Program-made: the position numbers and the translations under genes
Part shown: one piece after another, positions 24,225 through 37,900 of the stretch
How the letters are laid out: each line of letters starts with the position of its first letter
Position numbering within the stretch: the first letter of the stretch is position 1
Source of the DNA: Parapristionchus giblindavisi
Taxonomy: Eukaryota; Nematoda; Chromadorea; Rhabditida; Diplogasteridae
Length of the DNA stretch: 64,000 bases
Direction of reading: 5' to 3'
NCBI GenBank assembly: GCA_943737045.1
Contig: CALSFV010000310.1
Coordinates: 1-64,000 of the forward strand
The notes under the pieces: generated by a model
Databases searched by the model: none
What the model was told of the DNA's origin: nothing
Seen by the model: the letters and a program-made list of their open reading frames with translations, nothing else

Positions 24225-25518
24225 TAGAGAGTGGGAAGAGAGCGCGCACGACTTGTTTTAAAGGCAAATCCTAAGCTAATTTTATTACGGGGAAATCGTG
24301 TTAATTTCTCAATTACATCATTTGCATAAATTTTTTCGCTAATCACATCTTTCGTATTGCCCAAATCTTTCTCATAATGCCATTACTCTCAATTACTCTG
24401 CATTCGATTATCCTTTGGTAGCGAGATAATTCCATGCGAAATTACTTATTGAGAGTTTAAAATGAAATAATGCTATTGGTGTCATTGTGGGTGATAGATC
24501 TCTGAAATTATTGCATTTTTGATATTTTCGAAATTGATATCACGTGAGTTCAATCGTAAAGGGAGAGTAACCTTTGTCAATATTCGCGTTTAGCTCGTGG
24601 GGAATCTTACCACGACGTTACAATGATGGAAATAATCGTCAAATTTAATAACTTTTGCATATGCGAGTATGCGAACGTTGTTAAATGTGTTCATATGTTC
24701 ACTCTCATGAGGTGCCCTATTCCAGGGATTTTTAGCATACTGTGTTTGACAATGGTTTCTCTCCCTCTAAGAGAGGATGAATATTAGCAGGGAAATAGGT
24801 AATAGTAAATCGTGCATTGTGCTTTACACAACATTCATAAACATACTGCATGTAAATGCAAAAATGAAAGATGAGAAAAGCTGATGGAACTAGAAAAAAA
24901 TCTCGCAGTTTACCCGATTTGCTTATTATATCATCGTATACGTCACTCTTGAATTCTTTAGCACTTAAGAAACAGATGAACGAGAGATGACATAGTTTTA
25001 AAGAAAAGCTCGACTACCCTCATCAACGCACGTGTATAAATCTACATAGATGGGAATTGAGAGATTAAGAACACATCTACATCAACATATCAACTAACAA
25101 AACTTTAAACATTGTATTCTTGATATGCAAATAATTGTTAGACATGAATTATCACCTACCTCTCATTGATTTCAACTGAAATATTACGTCAAAAATCAGT
25201 CGGATTGTTGGAGAGGCTAACAAACTCATATCTAAAATACCATAATCTACCTTGACTACCGTAACATCTGAATTCATTGTCTCAAATAGAACAGTAGGCT
25301 TACTTAGAATCTCCTAACTCTCACAGAATTCCCATGTATTTCCAAATTTCGGTAGTCGACCCTACCGTAATATCTGTGTGAGTGATCTCAAATCCGCAAC
25401 GCTAAACTTAGCTGACAGCTGATTTCACACATCGATTAGATACACAGTCAATAATTGAAATGCACGAGCTTTATTCATAGACATATTTGAGATCAAACTT
25501 GATTTGGTATAGGATTGT

Positions 25519-25534
25519 GGCCCTAAAGAGGGCC
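25519..25534 (-). terminator. Histone mRNA 3' stem-loop (copy 3)
   Basis: Identical 16 nt stem-loop with CACA tail, downstream of the third H2A-like exon. Confidence 0.92.
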
Positions 25535-25574
25535 GTTGGGTTCTGGGTTTAGCCGTGAGTACTAAGCAAGGCGT

Positions 25575-27095
25575 TTATTCCTTTTCTCCGGCGGTCTTCT
25601 TGGGGAGAAGAACGGCGTTGATGTTGGGAAGAACACCTCCTTGAGCGATGGTGACTCCAGCCCTGAGCTTGTTCAGCTCCTCGTCGTTGCGGACGGCAAG
25701 CTGGAGATGGCGATGATTGATTCTGGTCTTCTTGTAGGGACCATCGTGAACTGAATGTTCAAGATTATAGGTAGATCAATCGATAATTCAAAGCAAATAT
25801 TGAAGAGATACCGCACTCTACCACACTCCTTCTCAATATTCCGAAAACGAGTCAAAAATAATGTATCATTCAATGTAACACAATGCAGAATACACTATGA
25901 GCCCAACAACCGTCAGAATTGATATAATATAAAAAGGATAGCTTAACAGAAACAATTGGGGACTCCTTGTGACCAAAATCTAGGGCCAAATTCACGCACC
26001 CACCTATGGTCCCATATATCAGAACAGTATTCTATCTACAGTATCCCTGGAACGACTACAGTACCCCATCTTCTATCGTACCTGAATCCTCCATAGTCTC
26101 CCTGGTCTCGTCGATACGCCGGCCATTGTGCGCCCAGACGGGCAAACTAAAAAAACGAAATTAAAATAATCCTAAATCCTTCGAATAGACCCATTTCTAG
26201 AGAACCTCCTCTCACTCTTGATCAATTATTACATTATCGATTGATGTTTTACTATCAATCGATAACTAATTGACCAAAACCGTGTGGGATACGAACCAAT
26301 CTACAATCTAGTAGGGATACGAACAGCAGTAATAATGTTTTGATTGATTGATCAGACTACAATCAGGCCGATTGATATGAAACGAAAGTAAAAATGGCGA
26401 TTTATAAGCAAAACAACGAATTTTCCAAATCTACCCACTATGAAAAAACGGCGAGTGCATCGAAAATGTAGGTGCCTTATCACATATTTCCAATGCGTTT
26501 TCCAAAGAACAATATAACCAAGTACAAGATATTATTATTTGCTAGAAAATGTAAAGAACACAGTATCCATATTCTTAATCAATCAATCAATAAATCAATA
26601 AACTGACACCATCTCCTACGCGAAGTAGAACGAGAGGGCGGAGGAATGACACATGAGGAGAGTAGCTGACTAAATGAAGAGATTAAAGTTCGAAGATCAA
26701 AGATTAATGATTGCAATACAATCTATATAAAAAAAGAGGTGTGCCTATTTCTGCTCAAGAACTCATCTACTATAAGCCTACAGTATCAACCAAACTATCT
26801 ACAGTATGACGAAAGTAGGACCAATACCGTACCCTCTGATCGGCCCTGTACAGGAGGGGCGATAACTCGTTCAAATTTTGATTTCCTGGTGTAAATATAT
26901 ACATGGAAAAAGTTTTCGAAAGTTGCACATTCGCGTTTTAAGCTACTTTTTGTCCCTCTGAACAATACACTATATTTGCCAAATAATTCTCAGCCCGGTG
27001 TTTTTATGTTTCTTAAGATTAATATGAATGACATACACTCACGTCTGAATCGGAGGTCTCGGTAGGGTCCTCCACACGCATCGGGTTGACGCCAT
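25575..27095 (-). pseudogene. H2A C-terminal piece with fusion exons (copy 3)
   Basis: Blocks at 25575-25750, 26082-26146 and 27043-27095, frame intact as in copy 1. Confidence 0.7.
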
Positions 27096-27818
27096 GATGA
27101 GAGATTCAATGAGGGGAAGGATACGAATCTGATTATGAGAATGCATTATTGATTGATACAGTAAAATGGATTCACTTTTCGAAATGGCTCGTTTGTAACT
27201 AAGCTCTCTTGTATTATCATAAAACACAAAAAACAGTGAAATTATTATCGCCATACATTTTCATACCCTCGCAGTGCGAGGATTGACCCACTATATGAGG
27301 TTCATTTTAGGCCACTTGATAAAAAAGGGAAGCTAAAAAGACGATTTTTAAGCGAAAATAACGAATTTTGTGAATCAACCCACCCTATTTCGAGAATTGA
27401 CCCATTATAAAAAAAATAAACAACACGGGTATCGAAAATGTATGATTATCGCACGAGATCAGTTGGGGGTTCCTGCCACTTTTGTTTTATTCTAAAGTTT
27501 AGAAAGGAAAAGAAAATCGGAGAAAACTCTCGATGTTTTCTACTCTTTCGTCTTTGTTTCTTAGCCTTTCGTTCTTACGATTGTAAAGTATATAAAAAAC
27601 CAATACACCAGGGTATTCAACTCGGGGAAACCCCCCCCCCCCAATGTGCATCGCTACTACAAATCCTGAAGAATTTCATGAATCATTTAATTACTCCAAA
27701 GTTGTCGTCTTTACTATTTTAAGGGTCCTGTGAAATACAAATTTCGGATTCCACTATACCAAAACCCAGCTACAAAGCTGTATTTACTGATTAAAGAGTA
27801 AGTAAACAATAAAATTAC

Positions 27819-28078
27819 CAGCTGTGAGGAAAAGTGAGGGCGTTGATGATGTCGTTTCCAGGAAGGGTGTAGAGGTGCTTGCTCTCGATGAGATCCCAAA
27901 GCATGGCCTGGATGCAATAGCAAATAAGATTCGTAGAGTTGGGCAAAGGTAATGCAAAAGCAAAATTAAGACCATACCTTGACAAGACAATCTTGTCCCA
28001 TCCAGCGGAGACAAAGACAGGGTCGCGGGTGGAAGGAGAGAATGTGACAGTGGAGACCCAGTCGGTGTGACAATCCTC
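27819..28078 (-). pseudogene. RACK1 fragment (copy 3)
   Basis: Blocks at 27819-27907 and 27978-28078, same 5 bp duplication as copy 1. Confidence 0.84.
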
Positions 28079-29122
28079 CTAAAAAGAATAAAATTAAAAT
28101 GAACAAGTTTGGATAATGAAGCAATCATAGAGAGAGAGGGAGAAGAAAAGATGAGTGGTCTGACCACTACAAAATAAAAGATAATGTTAAGGTTATCACT
28201 TAATCTTTCACCCTCGATAAGGTCATAAGTCAAAGTAGTTAAGGTAAATTAAGCTATACAATTATAGCTAGTCAAAAAAGTAAGGTTATGATTTTGACTT
28301 AACCTTTAACGCTCACTAAGTTCATAAGTTAAGGTAAGCCAACAAGGATAGGTTTTTTTTTCAACAAGGATAGGCGTTGTAGCCCGCGAATCATACGCGA
28401 TCTTTACCCATATAAAGAGATTGCGTTCCTATTTAGAAAAATTGACAATCTTTCGGCACTACTGAGCAAGTGAGTCGAAAAAGAACTGTTTTTCGACTCA
28501 CCCATGACATCAACGAACGGCTGCCAGGCAGGGGGGGAATGGGTGAGCAGTTAGAGACTGCTCACCAGTTGGAGGGTGGCAATATAGGTGAGTGAAGAGA
28601 CATTCTCGCCACCATAGTGTTTACCCATATAAGGAGATTTCGTTCCTATTTACAAAAATACACAATCGTTCGATACTATTGAGGTGTTTAAATCCAAGCA
28701 TGACCGCGGATACAAGTAAAATCATGGCTATGCGCATGGCCTTTTTTTGCAGATTTAACTGGAAATTTTCCAATTTTCGCGAGGCAAAGCTAAGTGCAAA
28801 GTCCAGCAAGGCAAGGCAAGGCCGTGCGCAAAAAGAATCAGTGTTTTCTTTGATTTTCGGCTTAAAGTGCTCAAAAAAGGATCATACGATATTTATCTCA
28901 GTAGCATACTATATAAATGACCTAATTTAGTTGTTTTCCGTGAAACAACGAATTTCAACGCTTTTGAAGTGTATAAAACCATCTTTTTCGAGCAAAAATC
29001 GAGCACGCATTTTCTTGCATTTTCCGTTCTGAAGTTCTGAACACCGCATAAGACAAATGAGACAAATGGCAGAGGCCCTTTCGACGAAAAATAAAGTAAG
29101 AAATGCCACTGACCGTCAGGGA

Positions 29123-29224
29123 CTAGGACTCCATTCTTGACTTTCTCTTCTTCTTGTCTCCACAGATAGTCCTCTGGGACTTGGCGGCCTTCTTCGCTCC
29201 CTTGGCGGATGGCTTGGGTGGCAT
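29123..29224 (-). pseudogene. Histone H2B 5' fragment (copy 3)
   Basis: Same 33 codons and TAG as copy 1. Confidence 0.85.
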
Positions 29225-29269
29225 ACTGACGATGAGGGTTGGTTAGTGGCGAGGTGTTAGGGCTTACTG

Positions 29270-29419
29270 AGGCCGTATGCATGAACACCGGCAAACCGTT
29301 TGTCCGACAAACGTGACGTCACAACCGTAGGAGGAGGCGTTTGCCCAAAATCTTCCGCCTACGCTTTTGACGTCACGTTAGTTGGACACACGGTTTGTCG
29401 GCGTTCATGCATACGGCCT
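29270..29419. mobile_element. 150 bp foldback MITE (copy 3)
   Basis: Identical to copy 1. Confidence 0.8.
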
Positions 29420-31388
29420 TAGAAGGACAAAATATGAAAATATCACAAAGTAAAATCATTGCAAAAGGTAAAATATGCTTTCGCAACTTGAGGAAGAGAG
29501 ATGCTGCAAAATACCGTATACCACACAACAGATCGATGACTAATCAGTTGGGACACATTCACGACTTCATTGTTTTTTTATAATTAATTTTACAAATAAT
29601 TCACCATTAAATTTTCAATTTCTTGCGCTTAAAAATCGTAAAAATACGTAATCAATATAATATCATAAAAGTGGAGAATATAAATGGGCCGATTTTTCGC
29701 AATGGCCTTAACAATGCATACTAAGTAAATGAGTGATATCTCGATGATTTTACCTACTTTGACGTACTTTTGTCGTCTAATAATAATGAACACATGACGA
29801 GAAACCGATATAAACGTAATCAGAGGTTTAGGAGCAGTTTGAAAAATCGCGTCGACGACGTCATCTGAAGTCTACCAGTCAAGTCCTCTATGTGAAAACA
29901 CACGTTTGTGAAAGAATCGGGTCGATCGGAGAGAAAAATGTTCATCGACGATGACGTCCGTCTGAAATCTACCTTCAGAAGGTCTGATAACCATATGTTC
30001 CAAGTTTGACGTCGATCCGTCAACGTTGAGGACCTCTTCACTCTATAGAATCCACTAGAAAAAATATTCCAAGTCCAGAAATAGTTAGCTGTACTAGACT
30101 GGTCAATTTTTGACCAGACTGGTCAATTTTTGTCCAGTTAAATAACTACTTGGTTATTGAAAATCAGTTAAAAGAAATCCGAGCCACGTGTAAAATAGTC
30201 TTTAACTAACCATTAGTTGTTTAAAAGGGCTTAAATCTAAGCGCGGAGATGGTCGAAAATAGCGTGAAAAAGAGGTAGGGTTCATTAGTTGAATGGTCCT
30301 AGGATTACGGAGTAATCGCGCTATTTTCTATATTGCAGCTTTATGCATAAATTAGGAAGAAATCGCGCTATTTTCTATCGCAGCATTATGCATAAATTAC
30401 CGGGAAATCACGCTATTTTCTCAGTTGCAATACAATAGAAAAATACGGGAATTCACGATATTTTGTCAATTGCAATTATGCTAATTAAGTTTTTTTCGAT
30501 GAATATATAAAACAATATTCTATGTAGATATCAAATATTGATTGGTCTAATCATTCACAAAAGTGATTATATCAATTCCGAACATCTTTATATGAGGCCG
30601 CTTGCGTAAGAATCAACTAAAATCAGTGAATTCTGGCACTATCAATAAATCAAGTTTTGGGGATCGGGGGTTCTCAAGGGTGCTGATGACGATGGTCATA
30701 TTCATTTTGCACCTAGAGAGACCGTTGAGGTCTGACGACGCCACACTGAAATCGAGTTTTTAGTCATTTCTCGTCACATGATGATGCTAAATTTTACAGA
30801 CTATATCTTACGGGGCAGAATCTGATGGCGATCACGCCTGTCTAATTCATTTTTCATGAAAAAGAAAAAAATTCAGCCAATTTGCAGATATTTTGGAGAA
30901 AATGAACTTTAAGTGTAATCATTTTGCCGCTGGAATGGATGCAAGAGGCGAGAATGTGTGGTGGTGCGAGAGAGCAGAGGGGATAAATAAAGAGATAAAT
31001 GACAGACAGATAAAGGAGAGGAGGGGGAGTTCACGAACAAATACAATACCCGAAAAATAAATATAAAATCAAACTATTATTATCCCGCGTCTCTATACAA
31101 CACATGAAATCTGTAAAAATCGAAATTGTAGAAGTTTTCCTTCAATAACTCGAAAACGGCTTGATATAACAATTTGGACAATTGTACACTTTTCAATCTC
31201 CTTTTCGAAAGAATCATTTCTATTTTTTTTTTTGAAAAGGAAATTGGACAACGTTGAAGTGAGATATGTTCGAAAAACGGAAAGTGATCAAAATCGATTA
31301 AAGGTGGCCACCCGCGAATACTCATGCAAATCTCTTGTATCTCACTTATGCAATTTTTCAATTGATGTGCAAGAAGTGGCCACTCATC

Positions 31389-31460
31389 AATCCCTTAGCG
31401 CAGTGGTATAACTTCTGACTAGATAGCGCATTGTCACGGGTTCGAATCTTATTGCCGAAC
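31389..31460 (+). other. tRNA-like sequence (copy 4)
   Basis: A box at 31396-31406 and matching B box, identical to copy 1. Confidence 0.6.
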
Positions 31461-34178
31461 TTTCTTATTTTCAAAAAGCGCGCCTTTGCCTGCGATTGCA
31501 AGCACGATTCATTCTTGATTCTAGCGATCAATAAGCTGAATTTGCATAAAATAAATAGTGTACGGTGTGTAGAATATCTTTTGCTAACTTTCTGTCTTCA
31601 CGGTTTGTTCACGAAAATGTTCGCGGGAGTCCACCTTGAAGTCCATGAGCTATCTAGTAATAGACCCTGGGGGTCAAGAAATACGTGCAATGAACTAGAT
31701 AGTAATATTGTGCGTCGTTTGAAGACATAATTTTTGCAATAAAACGGATGGGGTCAAGAAAATATTTTCGAGATAACTTTTTTTTGTTTTTCTCGTTTTT
31801 CGCCCTAAAGATGACTTAGCAGCGAAAGGCTCATCATCAACTTTTTGGAGTGCATTAGAAGACGATTCGAATACACCTATCGGCTCGTTGTACGATGAAA
31901 ATGAACCGAGTTATGATCATTTTCAGGGTAGATCACTAAAAATCGATAATCTCCAATTTTGGCCAAATAAAGTGGCTATGTCTTCTCATGACCCCCAACC
32001 ACACCCACTGACCGAATTTCATCGAAATCGGAGAGAAAAATTTTTTCCTAGTGGCATTGCTGGACGTTTTTTTCAACATTTTTACAGGATACCCGTGATA
32101 AGTAATTGAAAAGGCTCCAGACAACGTTTTTAATTTCTACTATTTATTCAAAAGTTACGAAAAAGTAGAGCACATTTTCCTCGTTTTACACACCACTTCG
32201 CCACTTTTTCGTTTCATTTATTTTCATCTCATGACTTTAGGACACTGCATAAATATTTGTAATTATAAGGGTCTGTTTGTGATTTCGTGGAATCTCACTT
32301 GATCATTCAAGAATCTGACGTATATCGAAAATGAAAAGAATGATAAGTTGCAAGTGGGAGCTGTATATTTTTAATGTAATGATGCATGATTGGTGTGCGT
32401 ACCTCCTTTATTCTGTATATTTATCGAAGAAATTCATTGATCAGAGTAGATTCTAATAGATTTTTCAAAATATGAAACAATGCTACAAACTCTCACGCAA
32501 AATCAGCATAGATAATAGGATTAAGCTTTACCCTTTACCGTTCTTTTCTATACTAACTCGTTAATTCATGAACTACAGTAGTAACTCTTTCCAAATAATC
32601 AATCAATACTCGACAGATATCTGACATCATTCGCAGGTTAAAGGGCTACTTCCTCCAGATATATGGAGCCCGTTGCTTGAAAACCAATGTTCTGAGAGTT
32701 TCTCGAACTTTCTGAAACCTTCTTGATATTTTTCTTCCTGGAAACTATTGTTTGGTACTGTAGGGTCATGGAAGAGGGTTCGGTAGAGAGAAAGGAGAGA
32801 AGAGAAAAGAGACAGAGAGGAATGGGAGATAGAATGAGGGAGAAGAGATAGAAGATGGAGAGAGAAAAGAAAGAGACAGAGAGGTAGAGAGTGGGAAGAG
32901 AGCGCGCACGACTTGTTTTAAAGGCAAATCCTAAGCTAATTTTATTACGGGGAAATCGTGTTAATTTCTCAATTACATCATTTGCATAAATTTTTTCGCT
33001 AATCACATCTTTCGTATTGCCCAAATCTTTCTCATAATGCCATTACTCTCAATTACTCTGCATTCGATTATCCTTTGGTAGCGAGATAATTCCATGCGAA
33101 ATTACTTATTGAGAGTTTAAAATGAAATAATGCTATTGGTGTCATTGTGGGTGATAGATCTCTGAAATTATTGCATTTTTGATATTTTCGAAATTGATAT
33201 CACGTGAGTTCAATCGTAAAGGGAGAGTAACCTTTGTCAATATTCGCGTTTAGCTCGTGGGGAATCTTACCACGACGTTACAATGATGGAAATAATCGTC
33301 ACATTTAATAACTTTTGCATATGCGAGTATGCGAACGTTGTTAAATGTGTTCATATGTTCACTCTCATGAGGTGCCCTATTCCAGGGATTTTTAGCATAC
33401 TGTGTTTGACAATGGTTTCTCTCCCTCTAAGAGAGGATGAATATTAGCAGGGAAATAGGTAATAGTAAATCGTGCATTGTGCTTTACACAACATTCATAA
33501 ACATACTGCATGTAAATGCAAAAATGAAAGATGAGAAAAGCTGATGGAACTAGAAAAAAATCTCGCAGTTTACCCGATTTGCTTATTATATCATCGTATA
33601 CGTCACTCTTGAATTCTTTAGCACTTAAGAAACAGATGAACGAGAGATGACATAGTTTTAAAGAAAAGCTCGACTACCCTCATCAACGCACGTGTATAAA
33701 TCTACATAGATGGGAATTGAGAGATTAAGAACACATCTACATCAACATATCAACTAACAAAACTTTAAACATTGTATTCTTGATATGCAAATAATTGTTA
33801 GACATGAATTATCACCTACCTCTCATTGATTTCAACTGAAATATTACGTCAAAAATCAGTCGGATTGTTGGAGAGGCTAACAAACTCATATCTAAAATAC
33901 CATAATCTACCTTGACTACCGTAACATCTGAATTCATTGTCTCAAATAGAACAGTAGGCTTACTTAGAATCTCCTAACTCTCACAGAATTCCCATGTATT
34001 TCCAAATTTCGGTAGTCGACCCTACCGTAATATCTGTGTGAGTGATCTCAAATCCGCAACGCTAAACTTAGCTGACAGCTGATTTCACACATCGATTAGA
34101 TACACAGTCAATAATTGAAATGCACGAGCTTTATTCATAGACATATTTGAGATCAAACTTGATTTGGTATAGGATTGT

Positions 34179-34194
34179 GGCCCTAAAGAGGGCC
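34179..34194 (-). terminator. Histone mRNA 3' stem-loop (copy 4)
   Basis: Identical stem-loop. Here it is cut off from most of its H2A exon by the 8.2 kb transposon that begins at 34321. Confidence 0.92.
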
Positions 34195-34448
34195 GTTGGG
34201 TTCTGGGTTTAGCCGTGAGTACTAAGCAAGGCGTTTATTCCTTTTCTCCGGCGGTCTTCTTGGGGAGAAGAACGGCGTTGATGTTGGGAAGAACACCTCC
34301 TTGAGCGATGGTGACTCCAGCCGCCGTACTAAATAGGGGTGGTAGATCAAGAGGTGGACCCTAATTTCTCTCTTTTTTCAAGAGGAATGGGGTGTATTTT
34401 GGGGACGAACTCGACTGTAATTCCTATCAAGTCGAGAGACAGAAATGG

Positions 34449-34587
34449 GGGTGAGATAGAGAGGGAAGGAAAGTGAGAGATCACAAGAGGGAATAGGGTA
34501 GACGAGAAATTGAGGCTATTCCGACCGCCTCAAAAATCTGTCTGTCTGCGTCTCTCGTTTATCACACTATTTCTCTCTATCTCACCC
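34449..34587. repeat. Subterminal inverted repeat of the Harbinger element
   Basis: Perfect 15 bp arms GGGTGAGATAGAGAG (34449-34463) and CTCTCTATCTCACCC (34573-34587) bracket 109 bp near the left end. It could be a transposase or ORF1 protein binding site, or an older nested element. Confidence 0.7.
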
Positions 34588-34846
34588 TTAATTTTTAAAA
34601 ACACCGCACGAGTTATTTTACGGTCGAGATATTTAGAGTTGACCCGGCTGACTGAGCCTGACACAGTTGGACTTCAAACATTTATACTGTAATATTTTTC
34701 GTTTTCATGTTTACGCAATCTTTATGTTTGGATATATTTAGTTTGTAAGTTGTATTGTTTTGGATAATTAGAAGAGTAATGTCGGTAAGTGATTTTAGTG
34801 TGTGTCCGTAATATATTTATATGCTGTCATTAAGATCGTCCGTGAT

Positions 34847-36536
34847 ATGTCTGCATTTTTATTAAGACTTATAAAGGAGAAGGAGGATTATCTATTGAAA
34901 TATAACAAGAATAGATCGGCAGGAGGGAATGCGGAGAGGGATCGGATTTGGAAAGAAGTTACGGAAGCTTTCAACAGGTATGATATTGTCCTCTAATATT
35001 ACACCATTATATGCAATATTTCAAGAAAGTACTATCGAGACGACATAGATAAATATAAGAGTGTGAATTCACTTAAAACTCATATTGAGTTTAAGAGATC
35101 TACCGTAAAAAAGAGAATAATGTCGATGCATGCGTACGTGGCTACATTTGATATTTGTATTTCATGATACTATTTAGATATCGTAATGGTACAGGAGGAG
35201 GATATGATGCTAAAAAGGAAAATGAATGTAGGAAAACGGAGGATCTTCTTCAAACAGGTATATTGTTGTACGATTTATATGTATTTTCTATCATTACATA
35301 TATAACTTTTTAGATGAAGCGTATATAATAATATATGAAGATTTGAAGAAGACTCATAGACTATATGGAGTGGGAAATGATGATCTACAAACGGGAGCTG
35401 AAGCATTGATAACTTTACAGGTATTATTATCTGTGATGTATAATACCTAAATGCATCAGACGAAATTGAAGGAGCGTAATCTCAAGAAACAATCAAGAAA
35501 TGAAGATGATCATGCCGTGAATTCATCTCATGAATTCAATGAGGTATCTCATTTACGTTTCATTTAATGCGATGGTTATAAAAATCTTGACTAATATTAA
35601 TATTGAACACTCACACGAGGATATAGAAATTGTATTCAATCCGTTCATTTTGAGTTAACTATTTTGTCGATTATAGGTAGTTCATTTGGACGATAATGAT
35701 AGTAATTATAATGTCGACTCTAATAACAATAAACCTAAGGTATGAATTATAAGTCTTATGTTAATGGTAGATATTGAAATAGATCATCGTGCTCGATGAT
35801 GAAGAAGAATCAAGTAATAATGTAGACGAATCGATAGATTATGAATATGAATACAAGAATAAGAATAAGGAAAAGATCATTGATTCATCATATATTAAGG
35901 TAGGATATGGTAAAGGTGATCATAATGAAGTGTTTCTTTAGAAGAAATCGAATAAGTCTATTCTATCTAATCGTCAAACTAAGTCCGCTCGAGTAAGAGA
36001 TTATCTATTTTGTATGTGGTTTCACGTTCATTTGCAGGAAAGATCGATGGAGGTCTTCTATGCTAGTGCTCACCCTAAAATGGCAGCTCGCGCTGCTGCA
36101 CTTGGATTCAAAGTTTAATACTTGTTTATTTAAATTATTGATTTGCATATATTTATAGCCCAATGTCGTTGGATTGAATAAGGGTAAGAGAACTGTCAAA
36201 GAAGAATACACGGTAGATAGCGATGATAATTTGAAGGTACGCCATAATTGTAATAATATTTCAGCAGCATTTTGCATTACAGGAATCATCGTCTATTGAC
36301 ATTGGGTGTAGAGAAGCAAAGAGAAGAAAAGATGAGGTGAGTAATAATAATGTAAATTTTCATTAATATATAGTTTAGGCTAAGGCTAGATTCTATGATA
36401 CTCAAACATCTATGATGCAGGCTCAAATGAGTATGATGGCCCAGGTATAAGTAACATATCGCGATTTTAATCAAAATAATCAATATCTCAGTTTGCCAAT
36501 ACAATTGCTTCATTACGAGGATTACAAAACCACTAG
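34847..36536 (+). CDS. Harbinger Myb/SANT-like DNA-binding protein (ORF1), 13 exons
   Basis: Exons: 34847-34977, 35026-35133, 35178-35257, 35314-35420, 35460-35543, 35677-35739, 35783-35899, 35942-35992, 36038-36112, 36159-36236, 36283-36336, 36379-36444 and 36492-36536 (TAG). All junctions are GT-AG and in phase. The total is 1,059 nt, or 352 residues. Residues 1-80 hold a trihelix/Myb-like domain (LLRLIKEKEDYLLKY, RDRIWKEVTEAFNR, SVNSLKTHIEFKRSTVKKR). In this superfamily such a protein binds the transposon ends and helps import the transposase into the nucleus. Residues 171-176 (VVHLDD) and 192-200 (IIVLDDEEE) look like SUMO-interaction motifs. The C-terminus is Met/Gln-rich and probably helical. 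Introns are 39-51 nt except one of 133 nt and one of 56 nt. Confidence 0.88.
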
Positions 36537-36537
36537 G

Positions 36538-36801
36538 TGGATATATATATATATATATATCACGTTCGTTAATTATATCTAAATTAACTTTATATTTTGT
36601 TGATGCTATTTAAGTTGTTAATTGTTATGATAAATGTTTGTCATTTGAGTTCAATACGAAGGCTCTATCCACTCCCGTTATGAACGGTTGGATACCTCGG
36701 TTACTAGTTCCATCTGTGGTAGGCATATTTAATACTTTTATTAACATAAAAATGTGACCATTGAAGTAGAACCAAATATCAAAATACTAGATAACGATAG
36801 A
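36538..36801. other. Convergent intergenic spacer of the Harbinger element
   Basis: Between the stop codons of the two facing genes. Contains an (AT)n run at about 36541-36560 and AT-rich sequence that could serve as shared 3' processing region. No other feature is seen. Confidence 0.6.
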
Positions 36802-37900
36802 TTAAAGCTGAGAAGTTATAGATGCACGTGCATCTGCACTGTTGGGGGGTTTACGGTAGTCCCTATTGATTCTGGCACGTTGCTTGATAGCACCGTGACC
36901 ATAATCTAGGCCGAAATTCCATAGAACTGCACATGCTAGAACTATTCTGGCTGCCTTAGCGGGATCCGGGTTAGTAAGTCTACACTGGGATGTGAGAATA
37001 GGGAAACGTCTTTTGAGCATACCAATGGTCTGCTCCACAATAACCCTGCTCTTACGGTGCATAACATTGAACCTCTTTTCTTGGGCAGTAGCTGGATGGG
37101 AATAAGGAGTCATCAATCTAGGACCGTTCCTATAACCCGAGTCACCTATTATGGCATATCCTAGGTTACAATTGAGTGCATTGAGCTGTGCTCGAGCAGT
37201 ACTATACTCGAACACAAAGGAGTCATGAGATGAACCCGGGTACCGCGGGTTCATCCACAGTATTCTTGACCACGAATCCACCATGATGGAGACGTTTAGT
37301 GCTGGGAAACCCTTACGGCAGCGGAACTCGTTGTCCGAGTTGGGCGGGGTCAAGATGGGGATGAGTGTCCCATCCACTGCACCGAGAACATTGGGCAAGC
37401 CAGCGTAACGAGAGAAATCGGCAGCAGTTTGCCTAGGAACCAATGTTTTCAATAGGATCTATCTATGCTTAGGTACCTTCTAAATTGCGGATTCTCAATG
37501 GGGAACCGAATGAAATGGTTAACCATTTCCGGATCTGTGACCGCATATAGTACCCTATTGATTATACAGGAGATTGCTTGCTGAGAGCAACCGAAACGCT
37601 GCGAAACCAGCTGTTGATGACCATTGGTCCCTACATAAGATAGAAATATCTCCACCTAATAAGATACAAGTTAGAATTCATTTTAATTGTAATGCCCACT
37701 TGATCCTTCTTCCTAATATTCCAAGATGCGTTTCTTTCCTCTGTTAGATAAGGATGAAGCATTTCTGTTAGATCATCAACTGCTTTACTCTCGAATTTTA
37801 TCATTCTTCTATACAATGAAGAATGAGCAACTAGAGAGGGATGTCTTCTATTATATATGATATTGGGAGTTCTATGCCGTCTCTGTACTCGATGAGCCAT
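36802..37900 (-). CDS. PIF/Harbinger DDE transposase, three exons
   Basis: Exons 37700-37900 (ATG at 37900), 37477-37655 and 36802-37432 are joined by two introns of exactly 44 nt. The total is 1,011 nt, or 336 residues, without stops. It carries the DDE_Tnp_4-type nuclease: Asp147 in LGAVDGTLIPI, Asp224 in IIGDSGYRNGP and Glu260 in RVIVEQTIGMLKRRFPIL, with 35 residues between the last two. The segment FRCRKGFPALNV and the NPRYPGSSHDSFVF block are also typical. A helical region with QRFGCSQQAISCIINRV (exon 2) resembles the usual helix-turn-helix before the catalytic core. The length is on the short side for the family, but all catalytic residues are present. It catalyses cut-and-paste transposition together with the ORF1 protein. 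Confidence 0.93.

Larger units (their letters stand above)
20818..29540. repeat. Tandem 8.67 kb unit, copy 3
   Basis: Length 8,723 bp. The extra length is mainly a 64 bp duplication in the purine-rich tract at 24097-24224. It is the closest sister of copy 2 at diagnostic sites. Its G-run in the hairpin cassette is shorter (7 G) than in the other copies. Confidence 0.98.
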
